This document shows positions 34,962 through 45,077 of a stretch of 45,077 nt of DNA, piece by piece (position 1 is the first letter of the stretch; each line of letters starts with the position of its first letter). The position numbers and the translations under genes were made by a program. The notes beneath the pieces were generated by a model that searched no databases, was not told the origin of the DNA, and saw only the letters and a list, made by a program, of their open reading frames with translations. This stretch comes from Methylobacterium gossipiicola (GTDB taxonomy: Bacteria > Pseudomonadota > Alphaproteobacteria > Rhizobiales > Beijerinckiaceae), in NCBI RefSeq assembly GCF_900113485.1, contig NZ_FOPM01000029.1, forward strand, positions 1 to 45,077, read 5' to 3'.

Positions 34962-35710
34962 GCGTCAACGCCCCGGCCTGGCTTAACGCGCGGCCCATCG
35001 CCCATCGCGGCCTGCACGACCGGGCGGCCGGGGTGCCGGAGAACACGATCGTGGCCGCGCAAGCTGCGGTCGCGGGGGGCTATGCCATCGAGTGCGACGT
35101 GCAGCGCAGCGCCGATGGCGAGGCGATGGTGTTCCACGATCCCGCCCTCGGTCGCCTGACCGAGGCGTCGGACCCGGTGGAGGCCCTCTCGGCCGCCGCC
35201 CTGACGGATCTTCCCGTCGCGGGCTCGGCCGAGCGTATCCCGACCCTGCCGGCCTTCCTCGGGGCCATCGCGGGACGCACACCCCTCGTGATCGAGGTGA
35301 AGTCGCGCTACGATGGCGACCTGCGCCTCGTCCAGCGCGTGGCCGACCTCGCGCGAACCTATGACGGCCCCGTGGCGGTGAAATCCTTCGACCCGCAACT
35401 CGTCGCCGCCTTGCGGACCCTTGCGCCGGACGTCCCGCGCGGCATCGTGGCGGAGACCCGGCAGAACGATCCGGCCTATGCCGCCCTGCCCCCGAGCCTG
35501 CGCCGCTCCCTCTCGGACCTGCTGCATTTCGCCGAGACCGAGCCGGATTTCCTGTCCTGGCGCGTCGACGACCTACCCTGCGCCCCGGTCCATCTCTGCC
35601 GTCTCCTGGGCGGGCGTCCGGTGATGACCTGGACCGTGCGCACACCCGATCAGCGCCGCCACGCCGAGGCACATGCCGATCAGATGGTGTTCGAGGGATT
35701 TCGCCCGTAG
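34958..35710 (+). CDS. Glycerophosphodiester phosphodiesterase
   Basis: The 250-residue protein has the GDPD TIM-barrel signature: IAHRGLHDRAAGVPENT near residue 14, AIECDVQRSADGEAMVFHD with metal ligands, LTEASD, and VIEVKSRYDGD, ending with MTWTVRTPDQ. No signal peptide is visible, so it is probably cytoplasmic (UgpQ-like), releasing glycerol-3-phosphate from lipid-derived diesters. Translationally coupled to the RidA-family gene (ATGA). Confidence 0.92.
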   Translation: MSVNAPAWLNARPIAHRGLHDRAAGVPENTIVAAQAAVAGGYAIECDVQRSADGEAMVFHDPALGRLTEASDPVEALSAAALTDLPVAGSAERIPTLPAFLGAIAGRTPLVIEVKSRYDGDLRLVQRVADLARTYDGPVAVKSFDPQLVAALRTLAPDVPRGIVAETRQNDPAYAALPPSLRRSLSDLLHFAETEPDFLSWRVDDLPCAPVHLCRLLGGRPVMTWTVRTPDQRRHAEAHADQMVFEGFRP

Positions 35711-35787
35711 CGATCCGACCCCTGCGACGGTGCGCGGCCCCGGCCCACCCTTGGCCCCTCCGCCGCCGGGGACTAGATTCGCCATCC

Positions 35788-37047
35788 ATGGACACGCCCG
35801 ACGCTGCCCCCGACGCCCCGGCCGAGACTGGGACCGACGAGACCGTGACCGAATTGCGGGTGCGCGCGGTCCAGGGCCTCGGCCAGATCGCGGCGGCGGA
35901 GTGGGATGCCTGCGCCACCTCGTCCGAGACCCTGTCGGCCGGGGACGAGACCCACAACCCCTTCACCTCCCACGCCTTCCTGTCGGCCCTGGAGGATTCG
36001 GGCTGCGTCTCCCGCCACACGGGCTGGCTGCCGCTCCATGTTGCCGTCGAGCGGGAAGGCCGCCTCGTTGGCGTCGCGCCCTGCTATCTGAAATCCCACA
36101 GCCAGGGCGAGTACGTGTTCGATCACGGCTGGGCCGATGCCTATGAGCGGGCGGGGGGCGCCTATTATCCGAAGCTCCAGGTCAGCGTGCCGTTCACGCC
36201 CGTCACGGGCGCGCGGTTCCTCATCGCGCCGGGGCAGGACGTCAACGAGGCGGCCTCCGCCCTCGTCGCGGGCCTGCGTGCCCTGCGTGCCGAGACGAAG
36301 GCCTCCTCGATCCACGTCACCTTCATGCAGGAGCGCGAATGGGGGCAGGCCGGCGAGCTCGGCTTCCTCCAGCGCATCGACCAGCAGTTCCACTGGGACA
36401 ATGCCGACTATGCCAGCTTCGAGGACTTTCTGGGGGCCCTGGCCTCGCGCAAACGCAAGGTGATCCGTCGCGAGCGCCGGGACGCACTCGCCAACGGCAT
36501 CACCATCGAGCATGTCACCGGCGACGCCCTGAAGCCCGAGCACTGGGACGCCTTCTACTCGTTCTATTCCGACACCGGCGCACGCAAATGGGGGCGGCCC
36601 TACCTCAATCGCAAATTCTTCGATCTCGTCGGTGCCCGGATGCCGGAGCGGGTGCTCCTCGTCCTCGCCCGGCGCGAGGGCCGGATCATCGCCGGTGCCA
36701 TCAACTTCATCGGCGACGTCGCCCTCTACGGCCGCAACTGGGGCTGCATCGAGGACCATCCCTTCCTGCATTTCGAGGTCTGCTATTATCAGGCCATCGA
36801 CTATGCCATCGCCCACGGCCTGAAGCGGGTCGAGGCCGGGGCGCAGGGCGAGCACAAGCTCGCCCGGGGCTACCGGCCGGTGCTCATGCACTCGGCCCAC
36901 GACATCGCCGATCCGGCCCTACGCCGTGCCGTGGCCGACTACCTCAAGCGCGAGCGCGCCCACGTCATCGAGGCCGCCGACGCCCTCGATACCCTGACGC
37001 CGTTCCGGCGCGGGGAGATCGACGTCGTGCCCGACGAGCCGGTCTGA
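35788..37047 (+). CDS. FemAB-like / DUF482 GNAT-fold protein
   Basis: A 419-residue protein of PF04339 (DUF482; peptidogalycan biosynthesis/recognition annotation). Recognised by NPFTSHAFLSALEDSG, VGVAPCYLKSHSQGEYVFDHGWADAY, YYPKLQVSVPFTPVTGARFL, RKVIRRER, HWDAFYSFYSDTGARKWGRPYL-type and QGEHKLARGYRPV motifs. The fold suggests aminoacyl- or acyltransfer, but activity is unproven. It follows the phosphodiesterase by 77 bases; this gene order is familiar in Rhizobiales. Confidence 0.88.
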   Translation: MDTPDAAPDAPAETGTDETVTELRVRAVQGLGQIAAAEWDACATSSETLSAGDETHNPFTSHAFLSALEDSGCVSRHTGWLPLHVAVEREGRLVGVAPCYLKSHSQGEYVFDHGWADAYERAGGAYYPKLQVSVPFTPVTGARFLIAPGQDVNEAASALVAGLRALRAETKASSIHVTFMQEREWGQAGELGFLQRIDQQFHWDNADYASFEDFLGALASRKRKVIRRERRDALANGITIEHVTGDALKPEHWDAFYSFYSDTGARKWGRPYLNRKFFDLVGARMPERVLLVLARREGRIIAGAINFIGDVALYGRNWGCIEDHPFLHFEVCYYQAIDYAIAHGLKRVEAGAQGEHKLARGYRPVLMHSAHDIADPALRRAVADYLKRERAHVIEAADALDTLTPFRRGEIDVVPDEPV

Positions 37048-37074
37048 TCGCCGGGACAAGACCGAAGGCTTTCG

Positions 37075-37569
37075 ATGACCGACCTGTACAGCCTGGCTCC
37101 GCGCGCGGCCGACGGCACGCCCCATCCCCTCGCCCAGCATCGCGGCGACGTGCTCCTCATCGTCAACACCGCGTCGCAATGCGGCTTCACCGGTCAGTAT
37201 GCCGGGCTCGAGGATCTGTGGCGGCGCTACCGTGCGGCCGGGCTCGTGGTGCTCGGGTTTCCCTGCAACCAGTTCGGTGCCCAGGAGCCGGGGGACGCCG
37301 CCGAGATCGCCCGGTTCTGTCATCTCACCTATGACGTGACCTTCCCGGTGCTCGCCAAGGTCGCGGTCAACGGGCCACGGGCCGATCCGGTCTTCGATCA
37401 TCTCAAGCGGCAGAAGCCCGGCTTCCTCGGCCTCACCGGCATCAAGTGGAACTTCACGAAGTTCCTCGTCGGACGCGACGGGCGAGTGATCGCCCGCTAC
37501 GCCCCGAAGACGAAGCCCGCCGACCTCGACGCGGCCATCGCGATGGCGCTCGCCGAGCCGGCGCCCTGA
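37075..37569 (+). CDS. Glutathione peroxidase family protein (Cys type)
   Basis: A 164-residue cytoplasmic peroxide reductase. The catalytic tetrad region is complete with Cys36 in NTASQCGFTGQY in place of selenocysteine, Gln70 in FPCNQFGAQEP, and Trp125/Asn126 in IKWNFTKFLV. Cys-type enzymes usually use thioredoxin. It starts 27 bases after the DUF482 gene. Copy B of the 67-nt repeat begins six bases past its stop. Confidence 0.93.
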   Translation: MTDLYSLAPRAADGTPHPLAQHRGDVLLIVNTASQCGFTGQYAGLEDLWRRYRAAGLVVLGFPCNQFGAQEPGDAAEIARFCHLTYDVTFPVLAKVAVNGPRADPVFDHLKRQKPGFLGLTGIKWNFTKFLVGRDGRVIARYAPKTKPADLDAAIAMALAEPAP

Positions 37570-37575
37570 GTGTTT

Positions 37576-37642
37576 CTCACAAAACGCCCGTGGCGCCGTC
37601 GGTCACGGAGCGAGAACCGTCCGGCATCGGGAGTTTCGTGAG
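37576..37642. repeat. 67-nt palindromic repeat, copy B
   Basis: Ends ctcacaaaacgcccg and cgggagtttcgtgag pair at 13 of 15 positions. 49 of 67 positions equal copy A at 27742-27808, including cgagaaccgtcc in the centre. As in copy A, it ends five bases before a minus-strand TAG preceded by GAG GCT. It sits between the convergent glutathione peroxidase and CDF transporter genes. Confidence 0.7.
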
Positions 37643-37647
37643 GCCCT

Positions 37648-38628
37648 CTAAGCCTCGGCGGCGACGGGTTTGGCGCCCGCTGCTTCCGCGCCTTGCTCCT
37701 TGGCCTGGATCTCGATGAACACCCGCGTCACGTCGGGGCTGCGCGCCTTGAGCTTGGCTTCGAGGCGGCCGACCATGGCCTCGATGGCGCCCGCCTTCAG
37801 GTTGTCGTCCATGTCGAGGCTGACGTTCACGAGGATGTCGGACGGACCCATGTGCTGGGTGAGCACCGCGTTGACGTGGTGGACGCCCGGCTCCGTTCGC
37901 ACCACCTCCCGGATGGCGGCGACGACGGCCGGGTCCGCCGCTTCGCCGATGAGCAGGCCGTGGGTCTCGATCATCAGGAAGATCGCCATGCCGATGAGGA
38001 TCGCCCCGATGGCGATGGAGGCCCAGCCGTCGAGGTCGGGCATGTCGAGCACATGCGCCAGGATCACGCCCGACAGCGCCACCACGAGGCCCATCAGGGC
38101 GGCGACATCCTCGACGAGGACGGTGAACAGGGCCGGGTCCTTGCTGCGGCGGATGGCGGTGATCGGCGGGCGGCTGCCCTTCTCGGCCCAGAACGATTTG
38201 AGGGCGACGGCACAGGAATAGCCTTCGGCGAGCACGGCGAAGCCCAGGATGCCGACATTCACCCACAGGCCAGGGATCGTATGGCCGAACACGTGCGCGT
38301 CGGAGACGGGCTCGGGATAGTGCAGCTTGTGGATGCCCTCGTAGATCGCGAAGGCGCCGCCGCCGAGAAAGATGAACAGCGCCACGATGAAGGCGTAGAA
38401 GTAGATCTCTCGGCCGTAGCCGAACGGGTGCAGGGCATCGGCCGGGCGTTTCGCCCGCTTGATCCCTACCAGCAGCAGAATCTGGTTGGCCGTGTCCACC
38501 ACGGAGTGGACGCCCTCGGCCAGCATCGCCGAGGAGCCGGTGAAGAAGGCGCCGACGAACTTCGCGGCCGCGATGGCGAGGTTGGCGCCCGCGGCGGTGT
38601 AAATGGCGCTGGTGCTTTCGTGGGCCAT
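37648..38628 (-). CDS. Cation diffusion facilitator family transporter
   Basis: A 326-residue inner-membrane divalent metal/proton antiporter. About six membrane helices begin at TAAGANLAIAAAKFVGAFF; motifs HSVVDTANQILLL in TM2 and HPFGYGREIYFYAFIVAL are typical of the SLC30A9-like branch. TM5 has VLVEDVAALMGLVVAL. The cytoplasmic C-terminal domain (from about 235) holds VRTEPGVHHVNAVLTQHMG. The ATG at 38628 was chosen because upstream in-frame codons are Arg/Pro-rich. Metal specificity is unknown. Confidence 0.92.
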   Translation of the reverse strand: MAHESTSAIYTAAGANLAIAAAKFVGAFFTGSSAMLAEGVHSVVDTANQILLLVGIKRAKRPADALHPFGYGREIYFYAFIVALFIFLGGGAFAIYEGIHKLHYPEPVSDAHVFGHTIPGLWVNVGILGFAVLAEGYSCAVALKSFWAEKGSRPPITAIRRSKDPALFTVLVEDVAALMGLVVALSGVILAHVLDMPDLDGWASIAIGAILIGMAIFLMIETHGLLIGEAADPAVVAAIREVVRTEPGVHHVNAVLTQHMGPSDILVNVSLDMDDNLKAGAIEAMVGRLEAKLKARSPDVTRVFIEIQAKEQGAEAAGAKPVAAEA

Positions 38629-38843
38629 GCGGGTCTCGTCCGGGAGCGTGCCGGAGAAGTCCGGGCATCGGGCACGGCAACGCACGGACCACGGCCACGG
38701 TTCAGCGGATTTCGGCGCCGGACGGACGCGGCGCGTCTTTGCATCCGGGCGTGGACGCGCAGCGCGACTTTCCATGGGATGGTAGACGCGCGGAGCGCGT
38801 CTCGGCATCGTGCGGCCCGACCATCCGACAGGAGCGTGACCGC

Positions 38844-39275
38844 GTGACCGCAGCCTATGACCCCCAGAACGTCTTCGCCAAGATCCTACGCGGCGAAATC
38901 CCGGCCCACCGGGTCTATGAGGACGATCACACCCTCGCGTTCATGGATGTCATGCCCCAGGGGGAGGGCCATACCCTGGTGATCCCCAAGGCACCGGCGC
39001 GGGGGCTCCTCGACGCCAGCCCTGAGTCCCTGGCGGCGGTGGCGGCCACGGTGCAGCGCGTCGCCCGCGCGGTGAAGGCGGCGTTTTCCGCCGACGGTCT
39101 GACGGTGTTCCAGTACAACGAACCGGCCGGCGGACAGACGGTGTTCCACCTTCATGTCCATATCCTGCCGCGCTTCGAAGGCATCCCGCTCGGGCGGCAC
39201 AGCGGCGGCATGGCCGATTCGGGAATGCTCGCCGACCACGCGGCGCGGATCCGTGCCGTGTTGGACGTCGGCTAA
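38844..39275 (+). CDS. HIT-family nucleotide-binding protein
   Basis: A 143-residue protein of the Hint branch. NVFAKILRGEIPAHRVYEDD is at the N-terminus, VMPQGEGHTLVIPK in the middle, and the histidine triad FHLHVHILPRF with His102, His104 and His106. It hydrolyses nucleoside phosphoramidates or related compounds. It starts with GTG at 38844, nine bases behind a ggag site; the open frame upstream is not family-like. Confidence 0.93.
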   Translation: MTAAYDPQNVFAKILRGEIPAHRVYEDDHTLAFMDVMPQGEGHTLVIPKAPARGLLDASPESLAAVAATVQRVARAVKAAFSADGLTVFQYNEPAGGQTVFHLHVHILPRFEGIPLGRHSGGMADSGMLADHAARIRAVLDVG

Positions 39276-39326
39276 GCCCGGCCCCGCCCTGCGTTCGTCG
39301 CCGGCCGCGGGGGGGGCGAAACCGGA

Positions 39327-39734
39327 TCAGGCGGCGCTCGCGGCTCCCGCGCTCGGGGCGGTGGGGGTGGTCAGCAGCAGGCGGCGCAGGGCGGCGTTCT
39401 CGGCTTCGAGTTCGCTCACCCGGCGCACGAGGGCGACGAGGGATGCCGCATCGTCGACGGGCGCCGCGACGGGGGCCGGGGTGGCTTCCTCCTGGAAGGT
39501 GACCCCGATGCTGTCGAGGCGACGCCACGCCAGAGTCGAGCGGTAGGTCTTGTCCTTCTGCGGGATGTAGAGCTCGAACGCGTCGGGCAGGGTCGTGGTC
39601 TCGCTGAGCGAGAGCCGCGCGCCGGAGGGCGACATGTCCCGCACGAGGCAGTCCATGCTCGATGCGCCCTTGTTGAAGATGATCCGGCCCTTGAGGAACG
39701 TCCTCTGGCGAATTTCCCTGCGATGCTCCGACAT
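39327..39734 (-). CDS. PilZ-domain protein with a C-terminal coiled coil
   Basis: A probable c-di-GMP effector of 135 residues. The PilZ domain (about 1-90) has the RxxxR element (RREIR, residues 5-9) and DMSPSGARL matching the (D/N)xSxxG element, so ligand binding is likely. A Pro/Ala linker and a short leucine-rich coiled coil (VALVRRVSELEAENAALRRLLL) follow. The ATG at 39734 puts the RxxxR motif at the N-terminus as usual. Output unknown. Confidence 0.88.
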   Translation of the reverse strand: MSEHRREIRQRTFLKGRIIFNKGASSMDCLVRDMSPSGARLSLSETTTLPDAFELYIPQKDKTYRSTLAWRRLDSIGVTFQEEATPAPVAAPVDDAASLVALVRRVSELEAENAALRRLLLTTPTAPSAGAASAA

Positions 39735-39833
39735 GGGGCGCGATCTCCGTTCACCGCTCGCGAGCCGTGACCCTGTCACAGGGGCCTTAAGGAATGATCG
39801 CCGGATTGTGCGACGCGCCCTGCGGATGCAGGA

Positions 39834-40061
39834 TCAATGGAAGCGGCTGTCCATCGTCTGGAAGAGGTAGAAGCCGTTGAAGCGTACGGCGGTCTCCGCC
39901 GCCCGGTCATCGAACTCCACGGGGATCGCGGCGGACTCGTCGAGCTTGCCGCCGAACGACCAATGTCCCCCGGCGAGGAAGTGCGGCACCGCGCGGCTCT
40001 CCGGCACGGCGCAGCACAGGCCCTCGACGGATCTGAGGCAGAAAACGTTGTAATTCTGCAT
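39834..40061 (-). CDS. Small protein of unknown function
   Basis: A 75-residue protein beginning MQNYNVFCLRSVEGLCCAVPE, rich in aromatic residues (HWSFGG, FNGFYLFQ) and with three cysteines near the N-terminus. A ggag site eight bases before the ATG at 40061 supports translation. No signal peptide. I do not recognise the family. Confidence 0.55.
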   Translation of the reverse strand: MQNYNVFCLRSVEGLCCAVPESRAVPHFLAGGHWSFGGKLDESAAIPVEFDDRAAETAVRFNGFYLFQTMDSRFH

Positions 40062-40182
40062 CGGTCAATCTCCGAATCGCCCGCCCGACGAATGTCTTAG
40101 CCATACATTCGGACGGGACTGTGTCAGCGTGCGTTTCGACACCGACAGACCGTGCCGCGTGGGGCCTTCCGCCGGCCGGGCA

Positions 40183-42246
<2,064 letters not shown>

Positions 42247-42252
42247 GGACAA

Positions 42253-42419
42253 GGGGCGGGTGGCTCCGGGCGGCTGGAAGGCGCCGCTATCCTACCCCGC
42301 CGGGGTTCCCGCCTCCAGCATCGGGCGCCGCAAGCGTCTGTTAACGACGATGGTCCTAACTCAGGCGTGAACCGCGCCCCTCCCGGCGGCGGACCCGCTT
42401 CGAGTCAATTCGGCCAATC
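42253..42419. other. Divergent intergenic region between nadE and ftsK
   Basis: Carries the promoters of both genes. It contains a gttaac half-site but no full TTAA-N7-TTAA CtrA box, and no clear -35/-10 pair. Confidence 0.3.
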
Positions 42420-45077
42420 ATGCGTGCATCGGGACGGCTTCCCTATTCCCATCGCGATCCCTCGCGTCCGGTCCGTGGCGGCGACCGCCTCGGCCTGTCC
42501 ATCGGCGCCCTGGCGCATCGCCTCATGAACCTGCGGGCCACCCTCACCCGCCGCCTCGCCGGCCCGCCGCAGCGCCCGGACTACACCGTGGCCGCCACCC
42601 GGCCGGTGCCGAGCTGGATGACCAGCCCGCAGACCTTGGTCGGGCGCGAGCCCACCTACCGGATTCCACCCGCCGTGCAGGGCTGGCCCGACCACGTGTT
42701 CGACGACCGCGCCACCCTCGACATGATCCCGGCGCGGACCACGCCGGCGGCCCGCAGCGAGGACGGGTTCGCCGGGGGCGAAGCCGGTCCCCGCGTGCTG
42801 ATCCGGACACCGCGCCGGCCCGCCGCCATCGTGCCGGAGGCCGACGAAGTTCCGCGCATCCAGGCCCGCGCCACCACCGCGCCGGCCCCCGCCGTCCGCT
42901 ACACGCGCACGCCCGATCCGGTGCTGCAGGAGCGCCGTCAGCGCGCCCTCGACGCCGAGCGCGCCGTCCTGGCCGAGGCCGAGGCCCTTCGCGCCAAAGC
43001 CGAGGCGGAAGCCGAGGCCCTGCGGGCTCAGGCCGAGGCGGAGCGCGCCGCCGAGGCCGCCGCCCTCGCGGCCATCGAACGCGAAGCCATCGAGCAGGCG
43101 ACCCGCGAGGCCGCCGCCGCCGCCGCCGAGCCCCTGTGGCGCCAGCCCTTCGTGGTGCCGGAAGGCGTGCGATTCTTCCGCAGCCCCCCTCGCCGCCAGC
43201 CCAGTCCCGTCGCCGAGACGCCGGTCCTCGAGCTGTCGGCCGTGGACGAGGCGGTCCCCGCCCCCGTCGTGACCGCGCCGGAGGAGCTCGCCGAGGTGGC
43301 GGTGATCGCCCAGCCTGAGGTGCTCGCGGCCGAACCCATCGTGGAGGATCGCGACTGGGAAGACGTGCCGGACTGGTCCGAGGTCCACGCCTGGTTCGAC
43401 AACCGGGATTGCGCCGCCCTCGACGCCTGGTCGGAGATCCGGGCCGAGGCCGTTGAGGTCGAATCGGCCTCCGAGATCGTGCCGGTCGTCGAGGCCGTCG
43501 AGGTCGTCACCCTGCCCGCGGCCGACGGCGAGGCCGCGTTCATCCCGGACGTATCCATCTCGGTCATGGCCAGCCCGGACGTGGCCACCACCGACATGGC
43601 CGTCGTGGCCGCTCCCGTGGATGTCGCTCCGGCAGGGCTCGCGCTCCTGCCGCCCGCGCCGGTCTACGTCCTCGACCGCCTGCTTCAGTTCGATCGGACC
43701 GCGACCCCGGTCCCGGCCGATGGCCAGGACAACGCCGTGCGGGTGCCCGCCGCGCCGGCGGCCGCCGCACCGCGCGCGCCCATGCTCAGCGCCATGGCCG
43801 CCCGTGCGGCCATCCGCTCGGCCCGGATCCCCGTGGCCCCCTCCCCTGCCCCGGAGGCCATCCCCCTGGAGCCGCTCGTTGCCGTCGTGCCGTTCCTGCC
43901 CGAGGCAATGCCGCAGGCCCAGGGCGAGATCGCCGTCCAACCTGAGGCTCATTCGGAGGAGGTCTTCCAAGAGCCTTCCGTTCAGGAGCCCGCCTCCGAA
44001 GAAACCGCTCCCGCGGCCCCCGCCTTCCTCGAACCGGTGACTTTTGCCGCACCGGCTTTCGTCCCCACGGTGATTCCGACGCGGACGGTTCTCCTGCGCA
44101 CGCCCAAGGGCGCGTCCATGCCCGAACCCGTCGTTCAAGAACCCGTCTCGGCGGAGCCGGAGGCCGAAGCCGTGGTGACGACGCAAGAGCAGCCTTCGTC
44201 CGAGGAGATCGCGTTGGCCGCCGTGGCGCCCGAGGCCGAACCCGTTGCCGTCCCCCACCAGGTCGCAGCTCCCCAAGCCACCCCCCTGGCCCCGGTCCTG
44301 AACATCCCGCGCGCCATTCTGCCCGAGCGCCCGACCCTCATCGCCGCCGGGCGTCACATCTCCATGTCCCTCGTCGAGAACGAGGATTACGAGCACCCCT
44401 CCCTCGAACTCCTGGCCGAACCCGATCCGACCGGCACCGAGGAGATCGATGCCGACGTCCTCGAGCAGAACGCCCTCAACCTCCAGCAGACCGTGCAGGA
44501 TTTCGGCGTACGCGGTGACATCCTCGCCGTGCGGCCCGGTCCGGTGGTGACGCTCTACGAATTGGAGCCGGCCCCCGGGACAAAGTCGAGCCGCGTCATC
44601 TCCCTCTCGGACGACATCGCCCGATCCATGTCCGCCGTCTCGGCCCGCGTCGCCGTGGTGCCCGGCCGCAACGTCATCGGCATCGAGCTGCCCAACGACA
44701 CCCGTGAGACCGTGTACCTGCGCGAACTCCTGGCGTCCGTCGATTTCAGCCTGAGCAAGCACAAGCTCGCCCTGTGTCTTGGCAAGAACATCGGCGGTGA
44801 GCCGATCATCGCCGATCTTGCCCGGATGCCGCACCTGCTGGTGGCCGGTACCACCGGCTCGGGCAAGTCGGTGGCCATCAACACCATGATCCTGTCGCTG
44901 CTCTACCGGCTGAAGCCGGAGGAGTGCCGCCTGATCATGGTCGATCCGAAGATGTTGGAACTCTCCGTCTACGACGGCATCCCGCATCTGCTCTCGCCCG
45001 TCGTCACCGATCCGAAGAAGGCGGTCATCGCCCTCAAATGGGCCGTGCGCGAGATGGAGGAGCGCTACAAGAAGATG
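42420..45077 (+). CDS. ftsK: FtsK/SpoIIIE-family DNA translocase, N-terminal part (runs off the window)
   Basis: Codons 1-886 are present with no stop. The motor starts around residue 680: NLQQTVQDFGVRGDILAVRPG and VTLYELEPAPGTKSSRVISL, then RVAVVPGRNVIGIELPN, Walker A GTTGSGKS at 810-817, and IMVDPKMLELSVYDGIPHLL. Residues 1-670 are low-complexity: an Arg/Pro-rich start, an Ala/Glu coiled coil at about 170-235 (LAEAEALRAKAEAEAEALRA), then acidic Pro/Ala-rich linker. No transmembrane helix is visible, unlike classical FtsK with four. It may be a soluble paralogue. The ATG at 42420 has no strong ribosome site, but upstream in-frame sequence is short and also lacks a membrane segment. Confidence 0.9.
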   Translation, partial: MRASGRLPYSHRDPSRPVRGGDRLGLSIGALAHRLMNLRATLTRRLAGPPQRPDYTVAATRPVPSWMTSPQTLVGREPTYRIPPAVQGWPDHVFDDRATLDMIPARTTPAARSEDGFAGGEAGPRVLIRTPRRPAAIVPEADEVPRIQARATTAPAPAVRYTRTPDPVLQERRQRALDAERAVLAEAEALRAKAEAEAEALRAQAEAERAAEAAALAAIEREAIEQATREAAAAAAEPLWRQPFVVPEGVRFFRSPPRRQPSPVAETPVLELSAVDEAVPAPVVTAPEELAEVAVIAQPEVLAAEPIVEDRDWEDVPDWSEVHAWFDNRDCAALDAWSEIRAEAVEVESASEIVPVVEAVEVVTLPAADGEAAFIPDVSISVMASPDVATTDMAVVAAPVDVAPAGLALLPPAPVYVLDRLLQFDRTATPVPADGQDNAVRVPAAPAAAAPRAPMLSAMAARAAIRSARIPVAPSPAPEAIPLEPLVAVVPFLPEAMPQAQGEIAVQPEAHSEEVFQEPSVQEPASEETAPAAPAFLEPVTFAAPAFVPTVIPTRTVLLRTPKGASMPEPVVQEPVSAEPEAEAVVTTQEQPSSEEIALAAVAPEAEPVAVPHQVAAPQATPLAPVLNIPRAILPERPTLIAAGRHISMSLVENEDYEHPSLELLAEPDPTGTEEIDADVLEQNALNLQQTVQDFGVRGDILAVRPGPVVTLYELEPAPGTKSSRVISLSDDIARSMSAVSARVAVVPGRNVIGIELPNDTRETVYLRELLASVDFSLSKHKLALCLGKNIGGEPIIADLARMPHLLVAGTTGSGKSVAINTMILSLLYRLKPEECRLIMVDPKMLELSVYDGIPHLLSPVVTDPKKAVIALKWAVREMEERYKKM

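Noticed and set aside
39276..39326. A terminator between the HIT and PilZ genes
   Set aside because: The sequence is GC-rich with a G run but offers no stable symmetrical stem followed by T residues.
42330..42352. A CtrA-like site (gttaac ... ctaac) before ftsK
   Set aside because: Spacing and half-sites do not match TTAA-N7-TTAA; only one half-site is good.
42405..44987. An 860-codon open frame antisense to ftsK
   Set aside because: It mirrors the Ala/Pro/Glu-rich linker of FtsK in a very GC-rich sequence where antisense stops are rare. Its translation is low-complexity Gly/Arg/His/Asp with no domain, while the plus frame encodes a clear translocase.

Overview
The window is a very GC-rich stretch of a bacterial chromosome with densely packed genes and long spurious open frames on the antisense strands. 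Gene content points to an alphaproteobacterium of the Hyphomicrobiales, most likely close to Methylobacterium: a pcm-tolC-popZ-valS order, a two-domain dCTP deaminase, a KdsA with a cysteine metal ligand, PopZ, and the ridA-glycerophosphodiesterase-FemAB-like-HIT neighbourhood. The genus is an inference; no rRNA is present. There are no transposases, integrases, phage genes or CRISPR arrays. This reads as core chromosome.

Layout. 1-416: edge region with a terminator-like hairpin and no gene I can name. 417-6669: a DCC-family protein, enolase, queF, a glycine/tyrosine-rich secreted protein, kdsA, two exported proteins of unknown function and a MocR-type aspartate aminotransferase. 6905-15302: a Do-type periplasmic protease, a DUF2459 protein, valS, popZ, a TolC-family porin and a protein-isoaspartate methyltransferase relative, all on the minus strand. 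15508-16131: tRNA-Cys and two identical tRNA-Asn genes. 16481-22636: two small proteins and a complete branched-chain amino acid type ABC transporter (livH-M-G-F, a small membrane protein, livK). 22743-26444: a possible EF-hand remnant, then a two-component system (response regulator plus histidine kinase) divergent from a membrane-anchored protein resembling the bacterial OB-fold family and a Pro/Gly-rich exported protein. 26552-28260: dCTP deaminase and a small membrane protein. 28398-30862: apaG-argE-speG-like-yciI. 30870-34238: hslO, argF, argD on the minus strand. 34488-37569: ridA, glycerophosphodiesterase, FemAB-like protein, glutathione peroxidase. 37648-42246: CDF metal transporter, HIT protein, PilZ protein, a small unknown protein and nadE. 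42420-45077: the first 886 codons of an FtsK/SpoIIIE translocase, cut off by the window edge.

Functionally the window is mostly housekeeping: glycolysis, queuosine, Kdo, NAD and arginine synthesis (argE, argF, argD), translation, envelope quality control and export, and chromosome pole organisation and segregation (PopZ, FtsK). The least explained parts are the two-component module with its companion envelope proteins at 23-26.5 kb, a two-copy 67-nt palindromic repeat placed with identical spacing after two unrelated genes, the hairpin-rich junction at 26.45-26.55 kb, and an FtsK that appears to lack membrane segments.
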